Assembly: GCA_034006035.1 (NCBI GenBank)
Contig: JAVETN010000015.1
Location: 1 to 57,016, forward strand
Direction of reading: 5' to 3'
DNA: 57,016 bases
Origin: Desulforegulaceae bacterium
GTDB lineage: Bacteria; Desulfobacterota; Desulfobacteria; Desulfobacterales; JACKCP01
The position numbers and the translations under genes are program-made. Positions 8,966-19,426 of this stretch are shown here, in pieces. Position 1 is the first letter of the stretch, and each line of letters begins with the position of its first letter. A model generated the notes under the pieces. It had not been told where the DNA came from. It did not search any database and saw only the letters and a program-made list of their open reading frames with translations.

Positions 8966-8993
8966 TTGACAGGTTAAATAAATTCTTTAACTT
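8966..8993 (+). promoter_or_regulatory. candidate promoter of the gene at 9080
   Basis: TTGACA (8966-8971), a 16-base spacer and TAACTT (8988-8993). The -35 is perfect and the -10 partial. It lies in the 160-base divergent gap between clpB and the hypothetical gene. Confidence 0.4.
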
Positions 8994-9079
8994 TAAATTT
9001 AATCATTTGATGATCTATGTCAAATGGAGCAACTAAAAAAAGGCTTGATTTTTGCATATATTTATTAAAAGGAGAGATC

Positions 9080-9517
9080 GTGATAAATTCATTTATGGAT
9101 GATGTTGTTAATTTAGGAGCTAAATCAGTTTTACCAAAAAACTTAAAAGACAAGTGGCTTGAACCTATTTCCAAGGCAGGAGCAGAATTTTTAAAATCTG
9201 CTTTTAACCAAAAAAAAGAAGATCCTGAAACTTTTTTAAATAATACCAATGGAATGCTTCTTCTTGCAGCTGCTTCAGAACTTATCCAGGCAAGATATGA
9301 TTATCCTGCAGGATTTCATCTTGCAAGTCTTCCCCAGGATATTTTATTTAAATATCTTTCCTGCTATTCTATCACTGCTCTTTTAGAGATAGGGAAAAGA
9401 AAGCTTTTATTTGAACTTCCAGATATTAATGAAGACAATATTTTTGACCATGAATTTATTTCAGATATAGAAGCAAAAAATTCTGCTGTAAGTAATTTCC
9501 TTTACAGCAGAATTTAA
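9080..9517 (+). CDS. hypothetical protein, 145 residues
   Basis: I do not recognise this protein. The start is GTG at 9080, chosen because GGAGAG lies 5 bases upstream and the longer frame (from 9017) has no ribosome site. No signal peptide or strong membrane segment is visible. The sequence is mixed alpha-helical: an amphipathic N-terminus (INSFMDDVVNLG), an Ala/Leu-rich helix (LLLAAASELIQARYDYPAGF) near residues 59-78, and an acidic C-terminus. The last codons form one arm of a 14-base inverted repeat, so the terminator is part of the coding sequence. It is transcribed away from clpB and alone. Confidence 0.7.
   Translation: MINSFMDDVVNLGAKSVLPKNLKDKWLEPISKAGAEFLKSAFNQKKEDPETFLNNTNGMLLLAAASELIQARYDYPAGFHLASLPQDILFKYLSCYSITALLEIGKRKLLFELPDINEDNIFDHEFISDIEAKNSAVSNFLYSRI
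9478..9515 (+). repeat. 14-base perfect inverted repeat overlapping the 3' end of the coding region
   Basis: AAATTCTGCTGTAA (9478-9491) and TTACAGCAGAATTT (9502-9515) flank a 10-base loop. The stop codon of the 9080 gene lies at 9515-9517. No clean T run follows, so the hairpin could be an mRNA-stabilising structure or a weak terminator in addition to the one at 9581. Confidence 0.6.
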
Positions 9518-9580
9518 AATTTGTGTTTAAAAATTGATAGTTTATTAATTAACAAAACCTGCACTCAATTAAATTTTAAT

Positions 9581-9628
9581 AAAACTGGAGAAACTTAATA
9601 AAATTGTATGAAAACTCCAGTTTTTTTT
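9581..9628 (+). terminator. bidirectional terminator between convergent genes
   Basis: AAAACTGGAG (9581-9590) pairs with CTCCAGTTTT (9615-9624). On the plus strand it is followed by a total of eight T (9621-9628), ending the 9080 transcript. On the minus strand a T-rich stretch follows the hairpin just after the hemerythrin stop codon at 9627. Confidence 0.75.
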
Positions 9629-10052
9629 ATTTTCTTAAACTATGTACCTCAATTTTTTTCTTAAGTCTCAAGTATGGAGCATATTCTTTATCGCTTTTAC
9701 TTAAATGTTCGCGATAAACATCAGCAATTTCTTTTACCATTTCGTTTTCAGCCAAATCTGGATTTTCAGCAAGCTTTCTTCTCAGCTTAATAAGATATCT
9801 CACATAGCTTTTATGTTCTTTTCGATGAAGATCTACTTCAGGATAACCATATTTTGCAAGAAGCTTTTCTTCCCTGCCAAAATGAATTCTAAACCCGTCA
9901 ATTACCGCATTAAGGTCTTCAATATTAGAGCTGCCGGGATTTGTAGATATATTTTTTAAAACCTCGCTTAATTTGTCAGCTAAAAACTTCCTTGGCTCGT
10001 CAAGATCTTTTATTAAAATATCAAACTCTTTTTCCCATTTAATTTCTTTCAT
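9627..10052 (-). CDS. hemerythrin-like protein lacking the first His ligand
   Basis: 141 residues from the ATG at 10052, with AGGTGAG five bases upstream. It is a single bacteriohemerythrin-type four-helix bundle. Six of seven expected di-iron ligands are visible: H57 and E61 (HFxxE), H76 and H80 (HxxxH), H116 and D121 (HxxxxD). The usual helix-A His (DEQHK motif) is replaced: DEPRK, with Arg21 at the ligand position. Canonical proteins bind O2 at the di-iron site in anaerobes and microaerophiles. With one ligand lost, altered iron or O2 chemistry is inferred. It ends in a shared terminator and is not obviously linked to its neighbours. Confidence 0.85.
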   Translation of the reverse strand: MKEIKWEKEFDILIKDLDEPRKFLADKLSEVLKNISTNPGSSNIEDLNAVIDGFRIHFGREEKLLAKYGYPEVDLHRKEHKSYVRYLIKLRRKLAENPDLAENEMVKEIADVYREHLSKSDKEYAPYLRLKKKIEVHSLRK

Positions 10053-10224
10053 TAACACTCACCTTTAAAAAATATTTTGTTGGGGAATAGAAATTTACTC
10101 CCGGATCAATTTCTGATTAAAATCCTGTTAAAATCTCAAAATCATATCATAACAATGATTTAATATTTTTAAAGTCCTAAAAAAATTGATTTTATTTATA
10201 AATTGTCTTTTTTAACTGAGAAAT

Positions 10225-10797
10225 TTATTCAATAAAATATTTTCTTGCCTTATAAAAATAATCAAAGCCTGAAATAATAGTTAAAACAAGGGCAACCCAG
10301 ATTAAAAGATTTCCAATATATGCCATATCAATTCCAATGAACTTATAATGATAAATCAAAGGAATAAGAGCTGCAATCTGAAACCCTGTTTTCCACTTTG
10401 CAATAACAGAAGCTGAAACATCATCATTGTTTTCTGTCATAAGATTCCTAAGCCCTGTTACAGCAAGTTCACGACCGATTATTATACAAACAACCCAGCC
10501 AGGAACCCAGCCTTTGGCAACAAGCATTATAAAAGCTGAACTTACTAAAATCTTGTCTGCAAGGGGATCCATCATTTTACCAAAATTTGAAACAAGTCCC
10601 ATTTTTCTGGCTAAAAATCCGTCAAGATAATCTGTAATAGATGCCAAAATAAATACAAGAGTTGCAAAAAAACAATTCCAAAAACTATTTCCCAGCATAA
10701 GAATAATCAAAACCGGAACAGCAATCACCCTATAAAGGGTAAAAGCATTTGGATGCATAAGTTTTTTCTTTAAATCGTCATTAATTTTAAACTTCAT
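10225..10797 (-). CDS. pgsA: CDP-diacylglycerol-glycerol-3-phosphate 3-phosphatidyltransferase
   Basis: 190 residues, with several hydrophobic segments of an integral inner-membrane enzyme. The CDP-alcohol phosphatidyltransferase signature is complete: D56xxDG60xxAR64, G73, D77, D81 (DYLDGFLAR...GKMMDPLAD). It makes phosphatidylglycerophosphate, the precursor of phosphatidylglycerol and cardiolipin. The N-terminal MHPNAFTLYRV resembles PgsA. The gap to folK (176 bases) and the gap after it (172 bases) show no clear structure. Confidence 0.9.
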   Translation of the reverse strand: MKFKINDDLKKKLMHPNAFTLYRVIAVPVLIILMLGNSFWNCFFATLVFILASITDYLDGFLARKMGLVSNFGKMMDPLADKILVSSAFIMLVAKGWVPGWVVCIIIGRELAVTGLRNLMTENNDDVSASVIAKWKTGFQIAALIPLIYHYKFIGIDMAYIGNLLIWVALVLTIISGFDYFYKARKYFIE

Positions 10798-10973
10798 TTT
10801 AATTATTCCTTAGATATTTTGCTTATATTCAGCTTAAAACCAGAACAGCTGCTCTATTCTTCCCAAGCTTAATTTTTTCTATACTCCAAATCAGGAAATA
10901 TAAAAACCATATCTTCTGAAACCGGCCCGAAAAAAATACAACATCTGTTCTTGGCAGTAAAACAATTTTATTG

Positions 10974-11480
10974 TCAGATTAATCTGGAACAATTACCAAT
11001 TTTTTTTATCCCCTGACCTAAAACTTTTTTTGCTTCAGATAATTGCCTGATATTTTTTTTAAACACCGGATGAACAAAACTTTCATTAAGATCCATCAAG
11101 GGGAAAAGAACAAAAGCCCTTTTATGCATTCTTTCATGGGGTATTTTAAGATTTGGAGTATTTATAATTTTATCTGAAAAAAAAATTATATCTATATCAA
11201 TAATCCTTGGGCCAAATCTTAATTCTTTTTCAAACTGCCCCAATTGCTTTTCAATTTTTCTTGTTTTTTCAAACACTTCAAAACAATTTTTTTTTGTTTT
11301 AAAAAAAATGCAGCAATTTATAAACTCTGATTGATTTTTATAATCTAAGGGTTTGGTTTCATAAAAATTAGAAATTTGAATTTCTCCAAATTCTTTTTTA
11401 AGAAAAAAAACAGCCTTTTTTAAATTATCAAATTTTTCTCCAAGATTTGAACCTAAGCTTAAATAAACATCAGCCAACAT
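10974..11480 (-). CDS. folK: 2-amino-4-hydroxy-6-hydroxymethyldihydropteridine pyrophosphokinase
   Basis: 168 residues. HPPK of folate synthesis: transfers pyrophosphate from ATP to 6-hydroxymethyl-dihydropterin. N-terminal LSLGSNLGEK, the FINCC strand and the signature RFGPRIIDIDIIFF (about residues 87-100) with the two Mg-binding Asp are present, then IPHERMHKRAFVLFPL. The ATG overlaps the stop codon of the upstream lipoprotein gene (TAATG), so translation is probably coupled. It is the last gene of the long arg run. Other folate genes are not nearby. Confidence 0.93.
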   Translation of the reverse strand: MLADVYLSLGSNLGEKFDNLKKAVFFLKKEFGEIQISNFYETKPLDYKNQSEFINCCIFFKTKKNCFEVFEKTRKIEKQLGQFEKELRFGPRIIDIDIIFFSDKIINTPNLKIPHERMHKRAFVLFPLMDLNESFVHPVFKKNIRQLSEAKKVLGQGIKKIGNCSRLI

Positions 11481-11857
11481 TATTGAATTTCAACTTCTTT
11501 TAAAGCAGACTCACTTTTTATCTTATTTTTTACAGCTGTAAGCTTTAATTTATATTGCCCTTCTCCAAAAAATGAAAAAACATGGTAATTACGCTCACCT
11601 TCAATTTCAGCAATTTTTATAAAAGAATCAGGACAAGACTTGCACTGGGTTTTAGAAAGTTCCAAAATAAAATAATCTGCACTTCCTTTATAATCAAAAA
11701 AAAGAGTGTGCTTTTCATTTTCAAAAACAACTTTTAAATTTTCAGGCTTTGGAATTGTTTCATTTTTGGGAACAAAAGGCATGGCCTTTCTTCCGCAGCC
11801 CGAAAAAACAATAAATATAAAAACAAAACTAATAATTAAATTTTTGTTTTTCTTCAT
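11480..11857 (-). CDS. small lipoprotein between argH and folK
   Basis: 125 residues from the ATG at 11857 (MKKNKN). A lipoprotein signal peptide ends in the lipobox VFSG-C (Cys about residue 21). The mature start CGRKAMPFVP resembles the CGxKxxxxxP start of the small LptM/YifL lipoproteins, but the chain continues ~95 residues with a strand-rich region that could be a fibronectin-type fold; it has a CKSC pair. The gene begins inside the 3' end of argH (29-base overlap) and its stop overlaps folK. A similar lipoprotein is often found beside argH/lysA in related genomes. A role in LPS transport assembly is only a guess from the LptM-like start. Confidence 0.7.
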   Translation of the reverse strand: MKKNKNLIISFVFIFIVFSGCGRKAMPFVPKNETIPKPENLKVVFENEKHTLFFDYKGSADYFILELSKTQCKSCPDSFIKIAEIEGERNYHVFSFFGEGQYKLKLTAVKNKIKSESALKEVEIQ

Positions 11858-13229
11858 TAAGAAGCTCTTTAATATTTTTAAGTTGGTTTTTAATATTTTC
11901 CCTTGAAGTGCCGCCAAGGGATATTCTTTTATCAACCACAGTTTCTATATCAAGATAAGAATAAATGTCATCATCAAAAGCACTTGAAATTGTTCTTAAA
12001 TCTTCAAGGCTAAGATTTTCAAGCTCACACCCCTTATCAAGAGCTAAAGCTACTGCCTTTCCTGTGATTTCGTGGGCAAGTCTAAAAGCAACATTTTTTT
12101 CAACAAGATAATCTGCCATATCTGTTGCATTTAAAAATCCAGTTTTTGTTGCTTCAAGCATTTTGTCTTTGTTTATTTTTATTTCAGGAAGCATTCTATT
12201 GTAAATATCAATACATGATAAAAGGGTTTTGGCTCCGTCAAACAAAGGAGGTTTATCTTCCTGCATATCTCTATTATAGGTCATGGGCAGGGATTTCATT
12301 AAAGTTAAAATTGCAACAAGACTTCCATAAACCCTTCCTGTTTTACCCCTTACAAGTTCTGGAATATCAGGATTTTTCTTTTGGGGCATAATTGAACTTC
12401 CTGTTGTAAATCCATCTGAAATGGTTACAAAAGCAAACTCTGAAGTTGACCACAAAATAAGTTCTTCTGAAATTCTGCTTAAATGCATCATGCAAATTGA
12501 AGCTGAAGAAAGAAATTCTATTACAAAATCCCTGTCTGAAACAGCATCCATACTGTTTTTTGTATAAGTGGAAAAATTTAAAAGTTCAGTGGTTCTTTTT
12601 CTGTCTATTTTATGGGGAGTGCCAGCAAGAGCTGCAGATCCTAAAGGATTTTCATCAAATCTTTTTAAACAATCAATAAATCTTGAAGAATCTCTTGTAA
12701 ACATTTCATAATAAGCCAGCATATGGTGGGCAAAAGACACTGGCTGAGCCCTTTGCAAATGTGTATAACCAGGCAAAATTGTATTTATATTTAAAACTGC
12801 TTTTTCATAAAAGTTTTTTCTTAAATAAAAAAGATTTTCAACAACTTCATTTATAACTGTTTTAAGATAAAGTCTTATATCAAGGCCAACCTGATCATTT
12901 CTGCTTCTTGCAGTATGAAGTTTTCTTGCAGCATCGCCAATTTCTTGGGTAAGACAAGACTCTATATGCATGTGAATATCTTCAAGTGAATCATCATGGA
13001 TAAAATCACCTGATTCTATTTGTTTTTCAATTTTCAAAAGCCCTTTTTCAATTTTTTTGAAATCTTCTTTTGAAATTATCCCGCATTCAGCAAGCATTTT
13101 TGAGTGGGCAATACTTCCTTGAATATCTTCTTTGTAAAGCAAAGAGTCAAAATCTATGGAAGAAGAAAATTTTTCCACAGCTTTGTCAGTTGTTACTGAA
13201 AATCTTCCTCCCCAGAGCTTGGAACTCAT
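11829..13229 (-). CDS. argH: argininosuccinate lyase
   Basis: 466 residues. Last enzyme of arginine synthesis, splitting argininosuccinate into arginine and fumarate. The fumarase/aspartase-superfamily signature [20 protein letters not shown] is present near residues 277-296, with TARSRNDQ near 108 and the TAxxHxHLQ-like [10 protein letters not shown] near 155. Its ATG overlaps the argG stop by four bases (ATGA). Cytosolic homotetramer in known members. Confidence 0.97.
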   Translation of the reverse strand: MSSKLWGGRFSVTTDKAVEKFSSSIDFDSLLYKEDIQGSIAHSKMLAECGIISKEDFKKIEKGLLKIEKQIESGDFIHDDSLEDIHMHIESCLTQEIGDAARKLHTARSRNDQVGLDIRLYLKTVINEVVENLFYLRKNFYEKAVLNINTILPGYTHLQRAQPVSFAHHMLAYYEMFTRDSSRFIDCLKRFDENPLGSAALAGTPHKIDRKRTTELLNFSTYTKNSMDAVSDRDFVIEFLSSASICMMHLSRISEELILWSTSEFAFVTISDGFTTGSSIMPQKKNPDIPELVRGKTGRVYGSLVAILTLMKSLPMTYNRDMQEDKPPLFDGAKTLLSCIDIYNRMLPEIKINKDKMLEATKTGFLNATDMADYLVEKNVAFRLAHEITGKAVALALDKGCELENLSLEDLRTISSAFDDDIYSYLDIETVVDKRISLGGTSRENIKNQLKNIKELLNEEKQKFNY

Positions 13230-14434
13230 GAATTCCTCCGCATCATTTCCTGAATTCTTAAACGAAGGGCATTTAAACGAATAAAACCTTCTGCATCCTT
13301 TTGATTGTATGCTCTATTGTCTTCTTCAAAGGTTGCAATTTCAGGATTATAAAGGGAATTTTTTGATTTTCTTCCAAGAATATATGAATTACCCTTGTAA
13401 AGTTTCATTTTAACTGTACCTGAAACAACCTGCTGGGTGTGATCTACCATGGATTGAAGCATTTCCATTTCAGGAGAAAACCAAAATCCATTATAAACAA
13501 GCTCTGCGTATTTTGGTATAAGAGAATCTCTTATATGGGCAACTTCACGGTCAAGTGTGATTGATTCCATGGCCATGTGGGCATTTCTTAAAATTGTTCC
13601 CCCCGGAGTTTCATATACTCCCCTTGATTTCATTCCAACAAACCTGTTTTCAACAAGATCTATTCTTCCAATTCCGTTTTGTCCTGCATGTTTGTTTAAT
13701 TTTGCAAATAAAACTCCAGGAGATAAATATTCTCCGTTTATTGCAACAGGATCTCCTTTTTCAAATTCAATTTCAATTATTTCAGGTTTATCAGGAGCTT
13801 TTTCAGGAGGAACACTCATTACATACATATCATCGGTTGGAGGCTCCCAAGGGTCTTCAAGAACTCCGCCTTCATAACTTATGTGAAGCATGTTTCTGTC
13901 TGTTGAATAAGGCTTTTCAAGTGTTGTGGGAACATCTATTCCGTGTTTTTTGGCAAAAGCCATAAGAGCTGTTCTTGAATTTAAATCCCAGTCTCTCCAT
14001 GGAGCTATACATTTTATATTGGGTTCTAAAGCAAGGTATGAAAGTTCAAATCTTACCTGATCATTTCCTTTACCTGTGGCACCGTGACTAACAGCATCAG
14101 CTCCTTCCATTCTTGCAATTTCAACCTGTCTTTTTGAAATAAGAGGCCTTGCAATGGAAGTCCCTAAAAGATAATTTCCCTCATAAATTGCATTTGCCCT
14201 GAAAGCTGGAAAAATATAATCTTTTACAAATTCTTCTCTTAAATCTTCAATATAAACCTTTGAGGCTCCTGTTTTAAGGGCTTTTGGCTTTACAAAATCA
14301 AGTTCTTCTTCCTGACCTAAATCAGCTGTGTAAGCTATAACTTCACAATCATAGGTTTCAATTAACCATTTTAAAATCACTGAAGTGTCAAGTCCTCCAG
14401 AATATGCAAGAACAACTTTTTTTATATCAGACAT
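13226..14434 (-). CDS. argG: argininosuccinate synthase
   Basis: 402 residues. ATP-dependent ligation of citrulline and aspartate. The N-type PP-loop AYSGGLDTS is at residues 10-18, with [13 protein letters not shown] near 118-130 and [13 protein letters not shown] near 270. Two bases separate it from argF and its stop overlaps the argH start, so the genes are coupled. Typical length for the short-form (argG type 1) family. Confidence 0.97.
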   Translation of the reverse strand: MSDIKKVVLAYSGGLDTSVILKWLIETYDCEVIAYTADLGQEEELDFVKPKALKTGASKVYIEDLREEFVKDYIFPAFRANAIYEGNYLLGTSIARPLISKRQVEIARMEGADAVSHGATGKGNDQVRFELSYLALEPNIKCIAPWRDWDLNSRTALMAFAKKHGIDVPTTLEKPYSTDRNMLHISYEGGVLEDPWEPPTDDMYVMSVPPEKAPDKPEIIEIEFEKGDPVAINGEYLSPGVLFAKLNKHAGQNGIGRIDLVENRFVGMKSRGVYETPGGTILRNAHMAMESITLDREVAHIRDSLIPKYAELVYNGFWFSPEMEMLQSMVDHTQQVVSGTVKMKLYKGNSYILGRKSKNSLYNPEIATFEEDNRAYNQKDAEGFIRLNALRLRIQEMMRRNS

Positions 14435-14436
14435 AA

Positions 14437-15378
14437 TTACCTCTGTTGTTGTTTTAAATTATTAGTAATAAAAATATCCAGAATAGCTTTGTGCATATGA
14501 AGTTTGTTTTCTGCTTCATCAAAAATTATTGACTGGTTTCCCTCCATTACTTCATCACTTATTTCCTCACCTCTATGGGCTGGAAGACAATGCATTACAG
14601 AACAATCTTTTGCTGCATGGCTTAAAAGACTGGAATCAACACAAAAGTTTTTAAAAACCTTTTCTCTTTCTTTTTGTTCTTTTTCCTGTCCCATGCTTGC
14701 CCAGACATCTGTATAAATTATATCTGCATTTTTTACAGCTTCTTTTGGATCTCTGAAAATTTTTATATTTTTATTTACTTTAACTGCATTTTCAAAAATT
14801 TCTTTATCAGGATCATAGCTTTTTGGGATTGCAAGGCTTAATTCAAAGCCTAAAATCTTAGCAGCATTTATCCATGAATGAGCAACATTATTTCCATCCC
14901 CAATCCATGTAAACTTAAGATTTGAAAGATTATCAATTCCGCCTTTATGCTCTGCAGCAGTCATTAAATCACTTAAAATCTGGCAGGGATGATAAATATC
15001 TGTAAGAGCATTTATAACAGGAATTTTGCTATGCTTTGCAAATTCTTCAACTAGTTCCTGACCATAGGTTCTTATAACAAGAATATCACAATATCTTTCA
15101 AGAACCCTTGCTGTATCTTTAACAGGCTCACTTCTGCTCATCTGGGTTGCCCCCGAGCTTAAAAACATAGGATGTCCGCCAAGCTGGGCAAAAGCAACTT
15201 CAAAGGAAACTCTTGTTCTTGTGGAGGCCTTATCAAAAATAAGTGCCATTGTTTTTGAAATAAAAGGCCTGTCTATTATACCTTTTTTAAACCTTGACTT
15301 CAGCTCAATAGCTCTTTTAATAAAAAAATTAAGCTCTTCTTTTTTTAATTCTCCTAAATGAAGCAGATCCTTTTTCAA
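14437..15378 (-). CDS. argF: ornithine carbamoyltransferase
   Basis: 313 residues. Transfers carbamoyl phosphate to ornithine to give citrulline. The carbamoyl-phosphate motif STRTRVSFE is near residue 53, HPCQ near 131, the ornithine-side DVWASMGQE near 226 and the catalytic-loop HCLPAHRG near 263. It follows argD by 17 bases and precedes argG by two. Confidence 0.96.
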   Translation of the reverse strand: MKKDLLHLGELKKEELNFFIKRAIELKSRFKKGIIDRPFISKTMALIFDKASTRTRVSFEVAFAQLGGHPMFLSSGATQMSRSEPVKDTARVLERYCDILVIRTYGQELVEEFAKHSKIPVINALTDIYHPCQILSDLMTAAEHKGGIDNLSNLKFTWIGDGNNVAHSWINAAKILGFELSLAIPKSYDPDKEIFENAVKVNKNIKIFRDPKEAVKNADIIYTDVWASMGQEKEQKEREKVFKNFCVDSSLLSHAAKDCSVMHCLPAHRGEEISDEVMEGNQSIIFDEAENKLHMHKAILDIFITNNLKQQQR

Positions 15379-15395
15379 TTTAGCCTCTGTTTTAT

Positions 15396-16586
15396 TTAAA
15401 GTTCCCCAAAAACAATGTCTGCAGTTTTTGCAAACATCTCAATTGTTTCATTATCTATTATTAAAGGCGGAGAAAGTCTTATTATATGTCCTTGAATTAT
15501 GTTTATTAAAAAACCTTTTTCATAAAACTTTTTTACAAGGGATTCCACCTCAATATTTTTATCAAGTTCAACCCCAATTAAAAGACCAAGTCCCCTGACA
15601 TCTTTGATGAACTTATGTTTTTCCTTTAATTTCATCATTAAATCAAGTAAATATCTTCCTTTTTCCAAAGCTTTTTCACACAAATTGTCCCGTTGTATAA
15701 TTTCAAGCACTTTATCTGCTGCTGCACATGAAATTGGATTGCCTCCAAAAGTAGTGCCATGGGAGCCTGGGCCAAAGGACTGCATTACATGGTTGGAAGC
15801 AAGCATACAACCAATTGGCATTCCATTTCCAAGAGCCTTGGCAAGGGTCATTATATCTGGAATTACATCATAATTTTCATAACAAAAAAGCTTGCCTGTT
15901 CTTCCAACCCCTGTTTGGATTTCATCAAAAATAAGTAAAATATGATTTTTGTCACAAAGTTTTCTAAGATCTTTTAAAAATTTTTTATCAGCAGGTATTA
16001 TTCCGCCCTCACCCTGAACAGGCTCGAGCATAATTGCACATGTTTTTTCACTTACAAGTTTTTTTACAGATTCAATATCATTGAAAACAGCGTAATCAAA
16101 ACCTTCCGGAATTGGAGCAAAACCTTTTTTGATTTTATCCTGACCTGTTGCTGCTATGGTTCCAAGGGTTCTTCCATGAAATGAATTTAAAAAAGTTATA
16201 ATTTTATTTTTATGAATTCCATAATTGTCACAGCCGTATTTTCTTGCAAGTTTAATTGCAGCTTCATTTGCTTCAGCTCCTGAATTTGCAAAAAAAACCC
16301 TGTCTGCAAAACTTGAATCAACCAGCTTTTTAGAAAGATTTGTCTGGGGCAATGTATAATAAAGATTTGAAACATGAAAAAGCTTTTCAGCCTGATTTTT
16401 TACAGCTTCCACAACTTCAGGATGACAATGACCAAGGCTGCATACTGAAATACCTGAAAAAAAATCATAAAATGAGCGGCCTTTTTCATCATAAATTTTA
16501 AGACCTTCACCCCGCTCTATCATAAAAGGATAACGTGCGTATGTATTGGCAATATTTGAATCTGAAACTTCAATCAATTCTGACAT
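15396..16586 (-). CDS. argD: acetylornithine aminotransferase
   Basis: 396 residues. PLP-dependent class III aminotransferase of arginine synthesis. PLP Lys lies in the LAKALGNG motif (about residue 250); [12 protein letters not shown] precedes it and [16 protein letters not shown] (about 104-119) is the cofactor-binding loop. The start overlaps the end of argB by 13 bases. A dual acetylornithine/succinyldiaminopimelate role, as in other ArgD/DapC enzymes, cannot be excluded. Confidence 0.94.
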   Translation of the reverse strand: MSELIEVSDSNIANTYARYPFMIERGEGLKIYDEKGRSFYDFFSGISVCSLGHCHPEVVEAVKNQAEKLFHVSNLYYTLPQTNLSKKLVDSSFADRVFFANSGAEANEAAIKLARKYGCDNYGIHKNKIITFLNSFHGRTLGTIAATGQDKIKKGFAPIPEGFDYAVFNDIESVKKLVSEKTCAIMLEPVQGEGGIIPADKKFLKDLRKLCDKNHILLIFDEIQTGVGRTGKLFCYENYDVIPDIMTLAKALGNGMPIGCMLASNHVMQSFGPGSHGTTFGGNPISCAAADKVLEIIQRDNLCEKALEKGRYLLDLMMKLKEKHKFIKDVRGLGLLIGVELDKNIEVESLVKKFYEKGFLINIIQGHIIRLSPPLIIDNETIEMFAKTADIVFGEL

Positions 16587-17485
16587 GAAAACACCTCTGT
16601 ACCTATACCCTGGTTAGTAAAAAGCTCTAATAAAATAGCATGGCTTTTTGTTCCGTTTATAATCTGAGCTTTCGAAACTCCTGATTCAACGGCTTTTAAA
16701 GCACATTCAATTTTTGGAATCATACCCCCGACAATTTCTTCTGAATCTATCATTTCCTTGGCTTTAATTGAGTCTATTGATGAAATAAGATTTTTATTTT
16801 TATCTAAAACACCGTCAACATCTGTCATAAGAATAAGTCTTCCCGCACCAAGGGCTGAAGCTACTTCAGACGCAACAATATCAGCATTTATATTATATGT
16901 TTCACCGTTTTTACCAACTCCAACAGGCGCTATTACAGGAATAAATCCTTTATCTGAAAGAGTTGTTATAATTTCAGGTCTTATTTCAACAACACGTCCA
17001 ACCATTCCCGGATCTAAAATTTCAGGAGGTTTATTTTCATCTGATTTTTGAAAAATCTGCATTTTTTCAGCAAGAATAAGTCCTCCGTCTTTTCCTGTAA
17101 GCCCAACACATTTTCCGCCTTCGCCCGAAATAAGGGTTACTATTGATTTGTTCACCTTTCCGCCCAAAACCATTTCAACAACATCCATGGTTTCTTCATC
17201 GGTAAATCTCATTCCTTTGATAAACTTTGTTTCAATTCCCATTCTTTTTAAAACATTGTTAATCTGGGGACCGCCTCCATGAACAACTACAGGATTTATC
17301 CCGATAAACTTTAAAAGAGTAATATCTTTTGCAAAATCATGCTTTAATTTTTTATCTACCATGGCATGACCGCCATATTTTATAACTATTGTCATGCCTG
17401 CAAATTTTCTGATGTATGGCAAAGCTTCAACCAGTATATCAGAAACCTTTGCAGGTGAGCCTGAATCAAAAATTGTATCTGTCAT
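16574..17485 (-). CDS. argB: acetylglutamate kinase
   Basis: 303 residues. Amino-acid kinase fold; phosphorylates N-acetylglutamate in the second step of arginine synthesis. [10 protein letters not shown] (about 32-41) is the ATP-side Gly loop, VHGGGPQIN (about 67-75) binds acetylglutamate, and the C-terminal [11 protein letters not shown] is the ATP-binding segment. The length and N-terminal helix resemble arginine-feedback-sensitive hexameric forms, which is an inference. It follows hslU by 15 bases. Confidence 0.95.
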   Translation of the reverse strand: MTDTIFDSGSPAKVSDILVEALPYIRKFAGMTIVIKYGGHAMVDKKLKHDFAKDITLLKFIGINPVVVHGGGPQINNVLKRMGIETKFIKGMRFTDEETMDVVEMVLGGKVNKSIVTLISGEGGKCVGLTGKDGGLILAEKMQIFQKSDENKPPEILDPGMVGRVVEIRPEIITTLSDKGFIPVIAPVGVGKNGETYNINADIVASEVASALGAGRLILMTDVDGVLDKNKNLISSIDSIKAKEMIDSEEIVGGMIPKIECALKAVESGVSKAQIINGTKSHAILLELFTNQGIGTEVFSCQN

Positions 17486-17500
17486 CTTCTTTTTCTTTTC

Positions 17501-18850
17501 TTATAAAATGTATCTGCTTAAATCCTGATTGTTTTTAATGTCAGAAAGCTTATCTTTAACAAAAGCACTGTCAATTTCAATATCTTTCTCGTCTATATCA
17601 GGAGCCTTGTATAAAATTTCTTCAAGAAGCTTTTCCATTATAGTATGAAGCCTTCTTGCTCCTATGTTTTCTGTTCCTGCATTGACTTCTTCTGCTATTG
17701 TTGAAATTTCTCTTACAGCATCATCTGTAAAGGAAATTCTTATATTTTCAGTTCTTAAAAGAGCAATATATTGCAGGGTAAGGGCATTTTGAGGCTCGGT
17801 AAGAATTCTATAAAAATCATCTGCTCCAAGGGAGTCAAGCTCAACTCTTATGGGAAATCTTCCCTGGAGCTCAGGAATAAGATCTGATGGTTTTGAAATA
17901 TGAAAAGCACCTGCTGCAATAAAAAGGATATGATCAGTTTTAACATTCCCATATTTTGTAACCACAGTACTTCCCTCAACAATGGGAAGAAGGTCCCTTT
18001 GAACACCTTCCCTTGACACATCAGGGCCTGTTCCACCTGTTCTTCCTGTAACCTTGTCTATTTCATCAAGAAAAATTATTCCAGACTGCTCTGTGAGCTC
18101 AATTGCCTTTTTTGAAACTGATTCCATATCAATTAAAGAAGCTGCTTCATCATCTTCAATAATTTTAAGGGCATCTTTTACCTTCATTTTTCTTTTTTTA
18201 GTATTCTTGGGAAAAATATTTCCCATCATGTCCTTAAAATTAAATCCAAGCTCTTCCATTCCCATATTGGAAAAAACTTCAACCATTGGAGTTGAGCGTT
18301 CATTTACCTCAACTTCAACTTCTCTTTCATCAAGTTTTCCATTTTCAAGCATTTTTCTTAATTTTTCTCTTGTTTTTTCCCGGGTTTCAGCAGTTTCAAC
18401 AATATCCATTGAATTTTGCTCTTCGCTTTGCCCTGAACCGGGAAGAAGAAGATTTAAAACCTTTTCCACTGCAATTTCCCTGGCTTTTTCCCTTACTCTT
18501 TCCTCTTCACTTGTTTTGACCATTGAAATTGCTGTATTTAAAAGGTCTCTAACCATTGACTCCACATCTCTTCCCACATAGCCCACTTCAGTAAATTTTG
18601 AAGCTTCCACTTTTACAAAAGGAGAACCTGTAAGTCTGGCAAGTCTTCTTGCAATTTCAGTTTTACCAACTCCAGTAGGCCCGATTAAAATTATATTTTT
18701 AGGAGAAATTTCATCTCTTAAATCCTCTTCAACATGACGTCTTCTCCAACGATTTCTAAGTGCTATTGCAACAGATTTCTTGGCATTTTTCTGCCCGATT
18801 ATATATTTATCCAGTTCCTGTTCAATCATGGCTGGGGTAAGGTTAAGCAT
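17501..18850 (-). CDS. hslU: HslU ATPase subunit of the HslUV protease
   Basis: 449 residues. AAA+ unfoldase that feeds substrates into HslV. Walker [10 protein letters not shown] (about 56-64), Walker [10 protein letters not shown] (about 254), the intermediate I-domain (about 110-240) and sensor-2 [15 protein letters not shown] are visible; the C-terminus ends DLSRYIL, as needed to dock into HslV. It follows hslV by 13 bases. Confidence 0.97.
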   Translation of the reverse strand: MLNLTPAMIEQELDKYIIGQKNAKKSVAIALRNRWRRRHVEEDLRDEISPKNIILIGPTGVGKTEIARRLARLTGSPFVKVEASKFTEVGYVGRDVESMVRDLLNTAISMVKTSEEERVREKAREIAVEKVLNLLLPGSGQSEEQNSMDIVETAETREKTREKLRKMLENGKLDEREVEVEVNERSTPMVEVFSNMGMEELGFNFKDMMGNIFPKNTKKRKMKVKDALKIIEDDEAASLIDMESVSKKAIELTEQSGIIFLDEIDKVTGRTGGTGPDVSREGVQRDLLPIVEGSTVVTKYGNVKTDHILFIAAGAFHISKPSDLIPELQGRFPIRVELDSLGADDFYRILTEPQNALTLQYIALLRTENIRISFTDDAVREISTIAEEVNAGTENIGARRLHTIMEKLLEEILYKAPDIDEKDIEIDSAFVKDKLSDIKNNQDLSRYIL

Positions 18851-18863
18851 AATAAATTTCCCT

Positions 18864-19406
18864 TTATTTTTTTTCTATTTTTTCTATTGTAAAATTTGTA
18901 TTTGTATAAATACAGGTTTCTGCTGCTATTTTCATTGCACTTAAAACAATATCTTCAATATCCATTTTGGTATTTCTAAAAAGTGCAATAGCTGCTGATT
19001 GTGCTGAAATACTTCCAGAACCTATGGAAATAACCCCATCATCTGGTTCAATCACATCTCCTGTTCCTGAAATCAAATATGTATTTAAATCATCAGCTGC
19101 TATCATCATTGCTTCAAGCCGTCTTAAATACTTATCTGTTCTCCATTCTCTTGCCAGCTCAACAGATGCTCTTGTAAGATTTCCGCTGTATTGCTCAAGT
19201 TTTGCTTCAAGCCTTTCTGTTAAAGTAAAGGCATCTGCGGTTGCTCCTGCAAAACCCACAATAATTTTATCGTTGTATATTCTTCTTACTTTTTTTGCAT
19301 TTTTTTTTATTGCAGAATTTCCCAAAGTTACCTGACCGTCTCCTGCAACAACAACCTTATTATCTTTTCTTATACTTAAAATTGTAGTTCCCTTAAATTT
19401 ATCCAT
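18864..19406 (-). CDS. hslV: HslV peptidase subunit of the HslUV protease
   Basis: 180 residues. Proteasome-like N-terminal threonine protease. The catalytic Thr is in GTTI near residues 7-8, after a short six-residue leader (MDKFKG) that must be removed; many homologues outside enterics also carry one. [11 protein letters not shown] with the catalytic Lys of the core follows (K34 region), then [10 protein letters not shown]. It follows xerC by 20 bases. The xerC-hslV-hslU order is also seen in Bacillus (codV-clpQ-clpY). Confidence 0.96.
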   Translation of the reverse strand: MDKFKGTTILSIRKDNKVVVAGDGQVTLGNSAIKKNAKKVRRIYNDKIIVGFAGATADAFTLTERLEAKLEQYSGNLTRASVELAREWRTDKYLRRLEAMMIAADDLNTYLISGTGDVIEPDDGVISIGSGSISAQSAAIALFRNTKMDIEDIVLSAMKIAAETCIYTNTNFTIEKIEKK

Positions 19407-19426
19407 CTTACAAACTCCTAACTTCC

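Noticed and set aside
9017..9079. Longer N-terminus for the 9080 gene
   Set aside because: The extra 21 codons lack a ribosome site, while GGAGAG sits at the right distance from the GTG at 9080.
12125..12391. Plus-strand frame inside argH
   Set aside because: Antisense shadow rich in Phe, Leu and Gln with no homology features.
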